From Candidatus Methanomethylophilaceae archaeon (lineage in GTDB: Archaea > Thermoplasmatota > Thermoplasmata > Methanomassiliicoccales > Methanomethylophilaceae), in contig JAFSYZ010000177.1 of the NCBI GenBank assembly GCA_017455785.1, positions 1 to 8,982 on the forward strand: a DNA stretch of 8,982 nt, written 5' to 3'. A model generated the notes under the pieces. It saw only the letters and a program-made list of their open reading frames with translations, was not told where the DNA came from and made no database searches. Both the position numbers and the translations under genes were made by a program. This document shows positions 1-5,996 of the stretch, piece by piece (position 1 is the stretch's first letter; the number at the start of each line of letters is the position of its first letter).

Positions 1-184
1 ACGTCGGGGATCATTGCACATTGATCGGTGTGCATATCGTCTGTGATGAGTACGATGTGACGGGGACGATCGCAGACCCATGAGTCTAGTGTGTTCTTAA
101 CGGCCCTACTGTGTTGAAATCATTCTGTTCATTACGATACAATACATCAATTATTATAGTTACCAGTAAAATTGTTGGACATAT

Positions 185-211
185 CATCCAACTAGTTAAA
201 TAAGTTGGATG
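185..211. promoter_or_regulatory. Perfect 9-bp inverted repeat around a TATA-like box, candidate operator of the ABC importer
   Basis: CATCCAACT (185-193) and its exact reverse complement AGTTGGATG (203-211) flank a 9-base spacer containing TTAAATA (196-202), a good archaeal TATA-like box. A third half-site, GTTGGA, lies at 174-179. If the box is used, transcription would begin near 222-230, next to the ATG at 230. A protein bound here would cover the TATA/TFB site, so repression is the natural guess. The regulator is unknown; an iron- or corrinoid-responsive factor would suit the downstream genes. A second possible TATA box, TTATTATA, lies at 151-158. The repeat is seen directly; its role is inferred. 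Confidence 0.5.
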
Positions 212-229
212 TATACTCTAACCGATAAG

Positions 230-1756
230 ATGAATTTATCAAAACACGCATTCATTCTTGCAGCCGTATTGATTGCAGCGGTAGCTGCGATCGGAGCGGT
301 CGTTATAATAAATGGAGCAGATGACAGCGATGCTGCATCTGTGAAGGATTATTCAGCAACCCCGATCCTTTGGATCTACGGTAACTGTGATGGTGACCAC
401 GATATCGATACTAAAGACGTGGAAGTCATCAACGCCGTTATCGCCGCAGGCGGATCCGCCTCAGCTTACTCCTGGTGCGATGCAAACCAGGACGGGGTCA
501 TCGATGAGGATGATGTGGAGTTTGTGGAATCCATGATCGACGGTACCGCACTCTATCTCTACTACCTGAATATAGATGACAAGGTATGTTACTTCGCTGT
601 TCGTGACCAGGTCAACATCGTTTCGGTCAACCAGTGCAACCTGCAGACCGTCAACCTCATCATCAACAAGGACAAGAACAACAAGGTCATCGGCTCAGAC
701 CAGCAGGTCAAGAAGTACAACAACGTCTTCAACATCAACTTCGCTGACACACCTGACAAGGGAGCCCTTGTGACAGGTACCAAGAACGGAGAGGTCCAGG
801 CAGAGATCATCTCCACACTCGAGGACTACTACGGACATGTCGAGATCACACTCGGTAGCGTATCAAGGTACGGACAGACACTCGAGACCGATTTCGCAGG
901 CGATGAGAACGTCTCCATCATCCGTCTCCCGTCCTGGGAAGGTAACGCACTCGAGGGTCTGATGACATACGGTTACCTATTCGGCGGAGTCCAGAACAAC
1001 TCATGCTGGAAGCAGGCCCTTGCTTACTACGACTGGTACATGGGCTACTACTCAGTGATCGAGAAAGAAGTTGCAAAGATCCCTGAGTCTTCCAGGGCCA
1101 ACATCCTCACCATGTACGTCAAGGACTGCTACGCCGGTGCAACGGACACTGTCCTGAACCAGGGAAGCGGTGACTATGAGAGGTCCTTACTCTGTGGAGG
1201 TAACAACATCGGTAACTTCTTCGGTACCTCAGCAGGAGAATACCAGCCTGTTACAGCAGAAGACATGGCCGCATGCGAGAAGCAGTACCGTACAGGCGAC
1301 AGGAACAGGGGAATCGACTTCATCTTCGTCGAGCCTTCAGGAGTCTACGGAGACGGCGGAAAGGACTACGTCATCAACGCTGTACAGCTTGCAATCGACG
1401 AGTTCCAGGGATACATCAACGACAACACGCAAATCTACTCCATCTCATTCATGGTGACAACTGCGGCACCTGTCGTCGTCAGCTATGTGTTCTACGCGAA
1501 GACACTGTTCCCGAACAACGCAGCCTTCAAGGACTTCGATGTCAACAAGGCTTTCAATGAGTATCTCCAACTGTGCGGTTGGTCCAACCGTGCCGATGTC
1601 TCCGATATCGTTTCATACGGACCTGGACACACCAACAGCGGAGGAGGCGGATCCTCAGGCGACAACAACACAGTCATCTACATCGCAGTAGCGGTCGTTG
1701 TCATCGTCGCGATCCTTGGACTTGCCGTATTCCTCCTGAGGAAGAGAGGAGCATAA
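230..1756 (+). CDS. Membrane-anchored ABC substrate-binding protein (iron-complex/cobalamin type) with dockerin-like EF-hand pair
   Basis: Predicted extracytoplasmic receptor that captures a chelated-metal ligand (iron complex, heme or corrinoid) and hands it to the adjacent permease. From the ATG at 230 (508 aa), residues 1-30 form a signal sequence or anchor (MNLSKH, then a long Ala/Val/Ile core). Two dockerin/EF-hand loops follow: N52, D54, D56, D60, D63 and D84, N86, D88, D92, D95. The rest resembles the class III (FecB/BtuF-like) binding fold, with a long connecting helix near 262-295 and the family's typical end KTLFPNNAAFKDFDVNKAF (about 424-442). A Gly/Ser linker (471-477), one membrane helix (about 482-503) and RKRGA end the chain, so it may be held at both ends. 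An ATG at 209 would add seven residues, but it lies inside the inverted repeat and upstream of the likely transcription start, so I prefer 230. Substrate is not readable. Codons from about 600 on are strongly C-ending, suggesting high expression. Confidence 0.8.
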   Translation: MNLSKHAFILAAVLIAAVAAIGAVVIINGADDSDAASVKDYSATPILWIYGNCDGDHDIDTKDVEVINAVIAAGGSASAYSWCDANQDGVIDEDDVEFVESMIDGTALYLYYLNIDDKVCYFAVRDQVNIVSVNQCNLQTVNLIINKDKNNKVIGSDQQVKKYNNVFNINFADTPDKGALVTGTKNGEVQAEIISTLEDYYGHVEITLGSVSRYGQTLETDFAGDENVSIIRLPSWEGNALEGLMTYGYLFGGVQNNSCWKQALAYYDWYMGYYSVIEKEVAKIPESSRANILTMYVKDCYAGATDTVLNQGSGDYERSLLCGGNNIGNFFGTSAGEYQPVTAEDMAACEKQYRTGDRNRGIDFIFVEPSGVYGDGGKDYVINAVQLAIDEFQGYINDNTQIYSISFMVTTAAPVVVSYVFYAKTLFPNNAAFKDFDVNKAFNEYLQLCGWSNRADVSDIVSYGPGHTNSGGGGSSGDNNTVIYIAVAVVVIVAILGLAVFLLRKRGA

Positions 1757-1766
1757 ACAGAATAAC

Positions 1767-1792
1767 GCCGGGATCATTCCCGGCACCTTTTT
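1767..1792 (+). terminator. Hairpin with T run after the binding-protein gene
   Basis: A perfect 7-bp stem GCCGGGA/TCCCGGC (1767-1773 and 1778-1784) with the loop TCAT is followed by five T's at 1788-1792. It starts 10 bases after the stop codon. Because the permease and ATPase genes follow on the same strand and serve the same transporter, it probably acts as a partial terminator or RNA-processing/stability element, letting the binding protein be made in excess. Confidence 0.6.
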
Positions 1793-1820
1793 CTGCTTTC
1801 CCAACGGTTCTGAACAGCCC

Positions 1821-1848
1821 GATGATCCGATCGTCATGACCGATCATC
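1821..1848. repeat. Inverted repeat in the leader of the permease gene
   Basis: GATGATC (1821-1827) and GATCATC (1842-1848) are exact reverse complements. An inner pair, GATCG (1829-1833) and CGATC (1841-1845), overlaps the right arm. The element lies about 40 bases upstream of the permease start. It could be an RNA hairpin or an operator; no clear TATA box is visible between it and the ATG, so a separate promoter here is unproven. Confidence 0.3.
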
Positions 1849-1888
1849 CGCATACAGACGAGTCGGGATTGTACGGAAGGGATCTGTT

Positions 1889-2980
1889 ATGTTAAAGAAG
1901 AAAGGCAAGGACATCGTGTCCTCGGACGAAGATGTCACACGTATGTATACGTCATACAGGACGTCACGTTCCAAGAAACTGCTTGCTATAATCATTCTTT
2001 TCGTCATACTTATCGCAGCATCATTGTACGGCCTTACCGTCGGTTCGTATCCGATCAGTTTCCAGGAAGTCTACGAGATCCTGTTGAAACGTCTGTCCGA
2101 CCTCTGGGCAGCCATAGGCTCAGTGGACGAACGTGTCGTATGGAATCAGCGTATGCCCCGTCTGCTCACCGCTATCGTGGCAGGAGCAGGATTGGCCGTC
2201 GCCGGTGCCGCCATGCAGAGTATGATGAAGAATCCTCTGGCGGATCCGTACACCACCGGTATATCCTCGGGTGCATCCTTCGGAGCGGTGATCGCCATCG
2301 CATTCGGGATCGCCATAGGGACACTGGAGACCGGAACAACAATTCTGGCGTTCGTATTCGCCCTGGTCCCTGCAGCGGTCATCATCCTGTTGTCCACATT
2401 CAAGAAGACATCGCCATCGATGATGATCCTGGCAGGACTATCCGTCATGTACATATTCAACGCGATGACGCAATACATGATGCTGGTCGTGGATTCTGAA
2501 ACGATGGAAGCGGCGTATCAATGGACCATCGGTACATTGAACAAGGCATCCTGGTCCACATTACCGATAATGGCCGGCGTCACGATAGTCGGGGTCTTCG
2601 CGATAATGTGCATGACGAAGTATCTGAACGCGATGAATTCAGGCGACAACTATGCCAAGACCGTCGGTGTCAATGTTGGCCGTATCAGGATCTTCATCCT
2701 GGTCCTCGTATCCATCATAGCTGCCGGAATAGTGAGTTTCACCGGAATCATCGGATTCGTCGGTCTGGTCGCACCCCATATCACGAGGATATTCTTGGGT
2801 TCGGACAATAAATTGCTCATACCCGGTTCGATGCTTGTGGGTGCGATAGTGATGGTGGCCTGTGATATCGTGGCCAAATCGTTCACCACGGTGGCATTGC
2901 CCATCGGTATCGTCACATCGTTCATAGGAGGTCCTGTGTTCCTCTTCCTGATCATCAGGCAAAAGAAGGAGATCTGGTGA
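1889..2980 (+). CDS. FecCD/BtuC-family ABC transporter permease
   Basis: Inner-membrane channel subunit of an iron-complex/cobalamin-type importer; the functional complex is normally two permeases plus two ATPases. The 363 residues match the family's usual 330-360 plus an unusually long, charged cytoplasmic N-terminus (about 1-30). Family landmarks are in order: first membrane helix about 31-48, RMPR (88-91), a long Gly/Ala-rich helix, NPLADP (115-120), GISSGASFGA (124-133), GIIGFVGLVAPHITR (286-300, the coupling-helix region that touches the ATPase) and the C-terminal LPIGIVTSFIGGPVFLFLI (337-355). GGAAGGG lies 7 bases ahead of the ATG and is a weak ribosome-binding site. The ATPase gene begins two bases after the stop, so the two are co-transcribed. 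FecCD permeases for iron chelates, heme and vitamin B12 cannot be told apart from sequence alone. Confidence 0.93.
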   Translation: MLKKKGKDIVSSDEDVTRMYTSYRTSRSKKLLAIIILFVILIAASLYGLTVGSYPISFQEVYEILLKRLSDLWAAIGSVDERVVWNQRMPRLLTAIVAGAGLAVAGAAMQSMMKNPLADPYTTGISSGASFGAVIAIAFGIAIGTLETGTTILAFVFALVPAAVIILLSTFKKTSPSMMILAGLSVMYIFNAMTQYMMLVVDSETMEAAYQWTIGTLNKASWSTLPIMAGVTIVGVFAIMCMTKYLNAMNSGDNYAKTVGVNVGRIRIFILVLVSIIAAGIVSFTGIIGFVGLVAPHITRIFLGSDNKLLIPGSMLVGAIVMVACDIVAKSFTTVALPIGIVTSFIGGPVFLFLIIRQKKEIW

Positions 2981-2981
2981 C

Positions 2982-3821
2982 ATGACCGAGATAAGATTGG
3001 AGAAACTGTGTTTCTCATACGATCCGGCCGTCCCGATCCTGAAGGACATAGACCTGGTCATCGACAAACCGGAGCTCGTATGCATACTTGGTGCCAACGG
3101 TGCCGGTAAGTCCACGCTCATGCACTGTATAAACAAACTGTCCATACCAACCAGCGGAGATGTATACCTGGATGGCAAGAACCTGAAGGAGTTCCATCTG
3201 AAGGATCTTGCGAAGATCATCAGCTTCGTACCCCATCAAGAGGAGACGACCTTCTCCATGTCAGTACTGGATACCGTCCTCATGGGAAGGATCCCTCACA
3301 GCGGCAACCTGATGTCATCAGATGATATCCGTATCGCTGCGGAGAACATCAAACTGCTGGAGATGCAGGATTTCGCGATGCATAATTTCGACGAACTCTC
3401 CGCGGGACAGCACCAGAAGGTCATGATCGCCAGGAGTCTCACGCAGGAACCGAAGGTGATGCTCCTGGACGAGCCTACCGCCAACCTGGATGTGAAATAC
3501 CAGATGCTGGTCATGAGGATGCTTCGTGATGTGGCAAAGATCAAGGGCATAACCGTGATCACGATATGCCATGACCTTAACGTCACTGCGATGTACGCCG
3601 ACCGTGTAGTGATGCTGTACAACAAGGGCATATACGCCGATGGAACGGTTGCAGAGGTACTGACGAAGGAGAACATCGAATTGCTCTACGGAATAGGCTG
3701 CCAGGTCATGGAGGTACAGGGACGTCCCCACATAGCATTACTGGACGGGGATGAACTGGATTCCCACATAGGCGACAACTATCAGTCACTTAACGGCGGA
3801 TCCGAAGTAACGGATGAATAA
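2982..3821 (+). CDS. ABC transporter ATP-binding protein (FecE/BtuD type)
   Basis: Cytoplasmic ATPase that powers the adjacent permease. The 279 residues hold every catalytic motif: Walker A GANGAGKST (37-45), Q-loop Gln86 in VPHQEET, signature LSAGQHQKV (139-147, Ala in place of the usual second Gly), Walker B VMLLDEP (159-165), D-loop ANLD (167-170) and switch His197 in TICHDLN. The YADGTVAEVLT stretch (218-228) is typical of the FecE/BtuD branch. The C-terminal 40 residues are an acidic tail past the core fold. AAGGAG lies about 8 bases ahead of the ATG. The start follows the permease stop by one base, so translation is probably coupled. A strong hairpin 12 bases after the stop ends the unit. 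Confidence 0.95.
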   Translation: MTEIRLEKLCFSYDPAVPILKDIDLVIDKPELVCILGANGAGKSTLMHCINKLSIPTSGDVYLDGKNLKEFHLKDLAKIISFVPHQEETTFSMSVLDTVLMGRIPHSGNLMSSDDIRIAAENIKLLEMQDFAMHNFDELSAGQHQKVMIARSLTQEPKVMLLDEPTANLDVKYQMLVMRMLRDVAKIKGITVITICHDLNVTAMYADRVVMLYNKGIYADGTVAEVLTKENIELLYGIGCQVMEVQGRPHIALLDGDELDSHIGDNYQSLNGGSEVTDE

Positions 3822-3833
3822 ACTCTAACAAGA

Positions 3834-3874
3834 TGCGGACCTGGTAGCAAGACTGGGTCCGCACCATCCCTTTT
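3834..3874 (+). terminator. 12-bp hairpin terminator of the ABC importer unit
   Basis: TGCGGACCTGGT (3834-3845) pairs with ACTGGGTCCGCA (3852-3863) across the loop AGCAAG: 12 pairs, two of them G-U. After seven bases, TTTT follows at 3871-3874. It lies immediately after the ATPase stop and before the next plus-strand gene. The T run also forms part of the next gene's TATA-like box. Confidence 0.65.
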
Positions 3875-3878
3875 ATCC
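3871..3878 (+). promoter_or_regulatory. TATA-like box for a leaderless transcript
   Basis: TTTTATCC is centred about 24 bases before the ATG at 3898. In archaea transcription starts roughly 25 bases after the box, so the mRNA would begin at or within a few bases of the start codon. No Shine-Dalgarno sequence is present, which agrees with leaderless translation. Confidence 0.4.
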
Positions 3879-3897
3879 TATACTCCGATACGGTACC

Positions 3898-4323
3898 ATG
3901 GAGTTCGAGGACATCCAGTACATGTACAAGGAGGGCTACGACTGCGCCCAATGCGTGATCCATGCATTCAAGGACAAACTGAATGCGGATGAGGAGACGA
4001 TCATGAGGGCCACAACATGCATGAGCATGGGCCTCCTTCAAGGGAGCGTATGCGGTGCCATCCTCGCAGCGTTCACTATCATCGGACTGAGATACGGAAC
4101 TTCCTCCCCGGACTTGGGAGCGAAAGGTCTGGCACTTATCAAAAGGGAACAATTCATGACCGAATTCCGCAAGAAGTACAACGGGATAACATGTCCTGAA
4201 CTCACAGGCTATGACGTACGTGACAACGAGGAGAACACCAAGGCCTTCGCCGCAGGAATCTACGATAACTTCTGTCCCAGACTCTGTCTTGATGTTATGA
4301 ATATCCTGGAAAAAATCCTATAA
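3898..4323 (+). CDS. Cysteine-rich C_GCxxG_C_C family protein
   Basis: A small cytoplasmic protein (141 aa) of the C_GCAxxG_C_C family, whose members are often encoded beside transporters or redox genes and whose biochemical role is not settled. Conserved pieces visible are YDCAQCV (C16, C19), an ATTCMSMGLLQGSVCGA stretch (C41, C52) that matches the family's glycine-rich GxxCGA core, ITCPEL (C99) and the C-terminal pair C126/C130 in NFCPRLC. Seven cysteines in 141 residues suggest a metal or iron-sulfur site or redox thiols. No signal peptide is seen, though the segment around 52-66 is hydrophobic. It has its own apparent promoter after the ABC terminator, so co-regulation with the importer is only a guess from position. 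Its stop codon overlaps the 3' end of the opposite-strand TIM-barrel gene by six bases. Confidence 0.75.
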   Translation: MEFEDIQYMYKEGYDCAQCVIHAFKDKLNADEETIMRATTCMSMGLLQGSVCGAILAAFTIIGLRYGTSSPDLGAKGLALIKREQFMTEFRKKYNGITCPELTGYDVRDNEENTKAFAAGIYDNFCPRLCLDVMNILEKIL

Positions 4324-5253
4324 GAAAAGACTGCGCTGGATCTTGTACTGTTCTACCCTGTCTTTGATATCAACGGCACCCATCTCGTGGTTAACGTAAT
4401 CAGGTGAGAGCCTTTCCACAAGATCCTTCACTCCCTTATTCGTAAATGGAAGATGCTGGTCCATACTCGTCACATGCTGGTATGCTGATGAATATCTTCC
4501 CATGTGTCCCTTGTCATAGAATCCGTCCGGTATCTTGAATGATGAGATGTACTCCTTGGATGTGTTGACATGGAGATGCATAGCTATGATACGGTCCAAC
4601 ATATCTTTCGGATACCTGTCGACGGTCCTATTCAGCATCTCCAACGCCTCCTCTTCATCCTTTGCGCCCTTGAGCGCCACCAACAGGTGCCCTGTGTCGA
4701 GACATATGCCCCAGTCGTCGAACTCAAGATGCCTCTCCAGGTAACGGAAACCTTCAGCATCGGTCAATCTCAGACCTGGCCACCACAGGTTCTCGAAGGC
4801 CAATGTGAACGGTGGCTTTCCGTTTTTGAAATATGAGACTGCCTCGTTGACCATCTCTGTAAAAGCAGATACCACATCGGAATCCTTCTCTGAATAGTCA
4901 TGCTCGTACAATTCATCGAAATTAGCACTGCATGCATGCATCACACCGTATGGAGGATGTTCGGTGGAAGCTATCTCTATCGTCTTCCTGACATTGGAGA
5001 CGATCTCCTCGCGGTCCCTTCCGTAATAGATGTACTTGATGAGCTCGTCCTTGACATCATCGGATATCTCCCTTTTACCGGACCATCTACCATACCAATC
5101 TATCGCATAAGGCAGATGGACTGAAACACTCCCTTTGAAATCATCCGGCACAGGATCGTAGTCGGTGAGGAGCTCCACACCGTCCCCGGGAACGAGCATG
5201 GGCTCTAATCCACTAACTTTCGAATAGACCGAATTACAGATCAGGTGTCTCAT
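4318..5253 (-). CDS. Xylose-isomerase-like TIM-barrel protein (AP endonuclease family 2 fold)
   Basis: Predicted metal-dependent enzyme of the sugar-isomerase/endonuclease IV superfamily (311 aa). Putative metal ligands appear in the family order: E154 in LAFENLWW, D186 and H189 in GICLDTGH, H226/H228 in MHLHVN, and E290 in NHEMG; H267 in DQHLPF may also contribute. The GxCLDTGH stretch is the superfamily's clearest signature. The substrate cannot be told: related proteins cleave abasic DNA, isomerise sugars or act on inositol derivatives. Its ATG shares one base with the stop of the upstream DUF4443-like gene (TGATG at 5255-5251), so the two are translationally coupled and probably work together. 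No terminator is seen before the convergent gene on the other strand, which it overlaps by six bases. Confidence 0.75.
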   Translation of the reverse strand: MRHLICNSVYSKVSGLEPMLVPGDGVELLTDYDPVPDDFKGSVSVHLPYAIDWYGRWSGKREISDDVKDELIKYIYYGRDREEIVSNVRKTIEIASTEHPPYGVMHACSANFDELYEHDYSEKDSDVVSAFTEMVNEAVSYFKNGKPPFTLAFENLWWPGLRLTDAEGFRYLERHLEFDDWGICLDTGHLLVALKGAKDEEEALEMLNRTVDRYPKDMLDRIIAMHLHVNTSKEYISSFKIPDGFYDKGHMGRYSSAYQHVTSMDQHLPFTNKGVKDLVERLSPDYVNHEMGAVDIKDRVEQYKIQRSLFL

Positions 5254-5837
5254 CAGAATAACTCGAATGCCGCTGTCAACGCAGCTGCCGTGGCTGCATT
5301 GCTGTCATCACCGCTTCCGACTATCAATACATCCTTCTCGCTCATATCAGTTTCCTCGCGGATCTTTCTGGCGATCTCAGGACGTTCCTTGTCGAGATCC
5401 CAATCCGGAGGTATGATGAGTTTACCGTCGCGGAACACCACAGTGGTGCATCCGCTCGCTCCGGCCTTGATCCCTGCATCCCTCTGCTGCATACCGTTCT
5501 GGATCTTGTTGCTGACACCGTACACTATGATCGACCTGCTGAATTCACCGACGACAGCGTCACCGAGATTGATGTCCACAACCTCGATAGGCAGCTCCTT
5601 GAGATAATTGAGTCCTGTCTTCGTGATGGTGATACCCGTCTGCTTGATGGAGATCATATCCCTCTCCCTGAGGGTCTCGATGATACGGCGCATGCTTCCC
5701 TCGCCGACACCTATCTCTTCGGACAGTCTCTTCCTTCCCATCCTCTTACCATCGGAAAGTACATACAGTGCCCAATAGACACTTGCATCCGTAAATCTGA
5801 ACATGGGTCCGTACTGAGGTGCTTCGATGATCTTCAC
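5253..5837 (-). CDS. Winged-helix DUF4443-like protein, putative transcription regulator
   Basis: Archaeal protein of 194 aa. Residues about 15-80 form a winged helix: GRKRLSEEIGVGEGSMRRIIETLRE is a clear helix-turn-helix, followed by a wing (MISIKQTGITITKTG). Residues about 85-194 form an alpha/beta domain rich in small residues (SGCTTVVF, LIVGSGDDSNAATAAALTAAF) that resembles DUF4443 and may bind a ligand. The start is GTG: the reading begins MKIIEAPQYGPMFRF, and no in-frame ATG near it gives a better N-terminus. Two TATA-like boxes lie upstream. It is the first gene of a two-gene unit with the TIM-barrel enzyme, so it may sense that enzyme's substrate or product and control its own unit through the inverted repeat at 5921-5948. 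Function is inferred from fold and position only. Confidence 0.7.
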   Translation of the reverse strand: MKIIEAPQYGPMFRFTDASVYWALYVLSDGKRMGRKRLSEEIGVGEGSMRRIIETLRERDMISIKQTGITITKTGLNYLKELPIEVVDINLGDAVVGEFSRSIIVYGVSNKIQNGMQQRDAGIKAGASGCTTVVFRDGKLIIPPDWDLDKERPEIARKIREETDMSEKDVLIVGSGDDSNAATAAALTAAFELF

Positions 5838-5882
5838 GCTATCAGGCCTCGTGCTCCAAATGAGGTAGCAGCATACATGGGA

Positions 5883-5905
5883 GGGGTATAAACCTATATA
5901 AAAAT
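5883..5905 (-). promoter_or_regulatory. Promoter of the DUF4443/TIM-barrel unit
   Basis: Read on the minus strand, TTTTTATATAGG (about 5904-5893) and GTTTATACC (about 5895-5886) are two overlapping TATA-like boxes. Starts 25 bases further on would give leaders of roughly 25-35 bases before the GTG at 5837. The stretch is far more A/T-rich than its surroundings. Confidence 0.5.
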
Positions 5906-5920
5906 GATTAAGGAACTGGC

Positions 5921-5948
5921 TTACCTATACCTTAACGGGTATTGGTAA
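5921..5948. promoter_or_regulatory. Interrupted inverted repeat upstream of the DUF4443 promoter, candidate operator
   Basis: TTACCTATACC (5921-5931) and GGTATTGGTAA (5938-5948) are reverse complements except for one central T-T mismatch, with the spacer TTAACG. The element lies 17-45 bases upstream of the stronger TATA box on the minus strand, where an archaeal activator or a repressor blocking TBP/TFB would bind. The winged-helix protein encoded directly downstream is the obvious candidate ligand. It could also be a second hairpin in the 3' tail of the SAM synthetase mRNA. Confidence 0.45.
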
Positions 5949-5970
5949 ATTCATCCAACTGAAGAATTCC

Positions 5971-5990
5971 GAGGGGGTTTGGACCCCCTC
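5971..5990 (-). terminator. Hairpin after the SAM synthetase gene
   Basis: GAGGGGGT (5971-5978) and ACCCCCTC (5983-5990) form a perfect 8-bp G/C-rich stem with a 4-base loop, six bases past the stop codon on the minus strand. The downstream sequence GGAATTCTTC is only weakly T-rich, so it may be a 3'-end stabiliser or processing element as well as a terminator. Confidence 0.5.
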
Positions 5991-5996
5991 AAGGTT

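Noticed and set aside
3..83. Open frame of 26 codons (reads VGDHCTLIGVHIVC...) ending at TGA 81-83, perhaps the tail of an upstream plus-strand gene
   Set aside because: Codon use is plausible, but so short an open frame is expected by chance and I recognise no family; the rest of 1-150 shows nothing clear.
74..87. Short inverted repeat AGAC...GTCT as a terminator of an upstream gene
   Set aside because: Only four pairs and no T run follow.
1..208. Cobalamin or other riboswitch ahead of the importer
   Set aside because: No conserved B12-box-like sequence or multi-helix layout could be seen, and the predicted transcript starts close to the gene.
449..460. 12-base perfect palindrome GGCGGATCCGCC
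   Set aside because: It lies inside the binding-protein coding sequence and encodes ordinary Gly-Gly-Ser-Ala residues; probably chance.
2639..3220. 193-codon minus-strand open frame across the permease/ATPase junction
   Set aside because: It is a shadow of two well-supported genes, has no recognisable motif, and spans their junction.
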